From Micromonospora sediminicola (GTDB taxonomy: Bacteria > Actinomycetota > Actinomycetes > Mycobacteriales > Micromonosporaceae): 64,000 bases of DNA. The notes below the pieces were generated by a model. It ran no database searches. It saw only the letters and a program-made list of their open reading frames with translations, and was not told the DNA's origin. Shown one piece after another: positions 62,833 to 64,000 of the stretch. Location: the NCBI RefSeq assembly GCF_900089585.1, contig NZ_FLRH01000003.1:2804501-2868500 (forward strand), written 5' to 3'. The translations under genes were made by a program, and so were the position numbers. Each line of letters opens with the position of its first letter. Position 1 is the stretch's first letter.

Positions 62833-64000
62833 ATGCCTGGTTGTCCCGCCCACGTACGCCGTCGCGGCGACGTCGTCGAGCTGCGGGTGCACGGGGTGTG
62901 CGGAGCGCGGGCCCGAGCGGTGCTGGACCGGCCGCACGTCGATCAGGTCGCCGGCGATCGCAGTGGCGGCTTCTATCGGCCGCGGGCAGGTTATCCGGGA
63001 CAGCCGGGGTCCGTGCGGCATTCAGCCGGAGATGTACCGCTCGAGTGATCTTCCGTCCGGTAGGGCGGCCCGCACGCTGTCCCTGGTCTTCCTGTAGCTC
63101 TTCATGCTCACCGACGTCGCGATCTGGATGCGGCCGTACAGCCGGGGGGACGGATCTGTGGTGAAGGCGTTGTGCCGGCTGCTGGCCTTCACGCTGACCG
63201 TGCTCTACGTCCTGTCGGTGGTCGCGGTGGCCCTCGACCTGCTCGCCTGGAAGTGCCTGGCGTCACCGCAGTGCCTGGCCGGCCGTGACTGGTTGTCGTG
63301 GCGGGGTGGGCGACCGGTCGGCGTGCGGCTCGCCGTCATGTCCCTCGTGCCGCTGGCGACGATCGGGCTTCTGTGGTGGCTCAGTACCCGGCCCGGGCGC
63401 GCCTTCGAGGCGTTCGAGCCGGAGCGGACCGAGACGACACCGGGGGACCGGTTGGACTCTCCGGATGCTGGCGGTCCACCGCCACTGATCGGCGTCTCCG
63501 CGCCATCCACGTCACCGGCGGTCTGAGCGCCGTCGACGGCACGCTGCTCGTCGCCGCGCAGGCCGGCCGTGCGCCGGGGTCCGTCTCGGTCCTGTTGGTC
63601 GCGACCGTGACCGTGATCGGTTGCTGCGTCGGCCTGCTGTGCGTGCCCGTCCTGGACGGCCGCGCGGCGTGGGTCGACGTGCTCGCCCGGGCGCTGCCGA
63701 CGACGGCCGTCGTTCTGACGACAACGACGATCGTCGCGGTGATCACCGCGGGGGGTCCGTGGGCGGGGGCCTCGGGGCTAGCGGGATACGGAGCGCTCGT
63801 CGTCTGGGTGTTCGCCGCGCAGACGGCCCTGCTCGCCGTGCTGGGCCTGGTGGTGCTGCCGAGGCGTGGCGAAGACCGTCGCCGCCCGGTGCTCCTGCAC
63901 GGGCTCGGCGTGTCGGCGATCGCCGCCGCCGGCGTCGGCCTCGCGGTGGCCTTCTCCGCCGAGTTGGTCTACCAGATCGCACACCCGTTAAGTGGGAAGC
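62833..64000 (+). pseudogene. Decayed large membrane-protein gene, runs off the window
   Basis: Four breaks are visible. Piece 1 (62833-63048) starts with ATG after GAGGAGCG and reads GDVVELRVHGVCGARARAVL, DRPHVDQVAGDRSGGFYRPR. The sequence changes frame near 63029 (RSSDLPSGRAARTLSLVFL), meets an in-frame TAG at 63095-63097, and continues MLTDVAIWMRPYSRGDGSVV to about 63480. A further shift brings in a hydrophobic frame from about 63490 to the end (VLLVATVTVIGCCVGLLCVP). In order these match a family of large actinomycete membrane proteins that open with VELRVHGV(S/G)G and later have ...NVAYWMRP. Function of the family is not known to me. Confidence 0.55.

Overview
The window is GC-rich (roughly 70%) with dense overlapping ORFs, GTG/TTG starts, DtxR/IdeR-type iron boxes and a Nur-type operator. 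These features, and the gene content, point to a filamentous actinomycete, most likely Micromonosporaceae (Micromonospora-like). This taxonomic call is inference from gene style, not from a marker gene. I saw no rRNA, tRNA or CRISPR array.

Region by region. (1) 1-4.1 kb is a decayed, IS-rich strip: an M78-peptidase fragment, a reverse-transcriptase remnant split by a 0.9 kb IS5-like element, an intact trpD, and an IS66-type transposase fused in frame to the start of another gene. (2) 4.1-13.9 kb carries a LysR regulator, a tandem GNAT protein and a plus-strand antibiotic-resistance-like block: a small protein with DrrA/DrrB-type ABC exporter, an ABC-F protein, a Rox-like flavin monooxygenase, a frameshifted MFS efflux gene and a DUF2218-GNAT fusion. 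(3) 13.9-17.7 kb holds a perfect 182-bp tandem duplication, a two-gene DUF6036 nucleotidyltransferase pair and an intact IS3 element with a 3-bp target duplication. (4) 17.7-28.4 kb is metal homeostasis: an iron-boxed DUF2470 gene divergent from a second-type rpsD, a four-gene NIS siderophore operon behind its own iron box, an alanyl-tRNA-synthetase editing-half paralogue, a CGNR regulator, a Nur-like Fur protein and a superoxide dismutase with a TTGCAA-N5-TGGCAA operator between the last two.

(5) 28.4-38.1 kb is mixed chromosomal content: a ParB-like fragment, ArsB/NhaD permease, CBS protein, NhaA, membrane proteins, a CapA lipoprotein, DUF2277 and a FUSC protein. (6) 38.1-53.4 kb is a ten-gene glycan-utilisation locus. 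A ROK repressor heads a minus-strand operon (beta-helix protein, sulfatase, GH30 enzyme). Opposite it runs a plus-strand operon: solute-binding lipoprotein, FAD oxidoreductase, GH125 alpha-mannosidase, an unrecognised 580-aa protein and two permeases. The two operons share a 0.2 kb divergent promoter that carries two inverted copies of one operator. (7) 53.5-54.8 kb holds gene fragments, a GNAT gene and a second copy of a 77-bp repeat. (8) 54.9-60.0 kb is the most unusual system: a 1369-aa protein with trypsin-like protease, nSTAND NTPase, one membrane helix and a beta-propeller-like C-terminus, translationally coupled to an LppP/LprE-type lipoprotein and followed by a trypsin-co-occurring (Trypco1-like) protein. 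It looks like a membrane-anchored conflict or signalling module. (9) 60.0-64.0 kb has a frameshifted M23 peptidase, an HTH-DUF2690 regulator and a decayed large membrane-protein gene that runs off the end.

Several genes carry single-base frameshifts. Some are surely pseudogenes; sequencing error is a live alternative for the ones whose two halves join perfectly.
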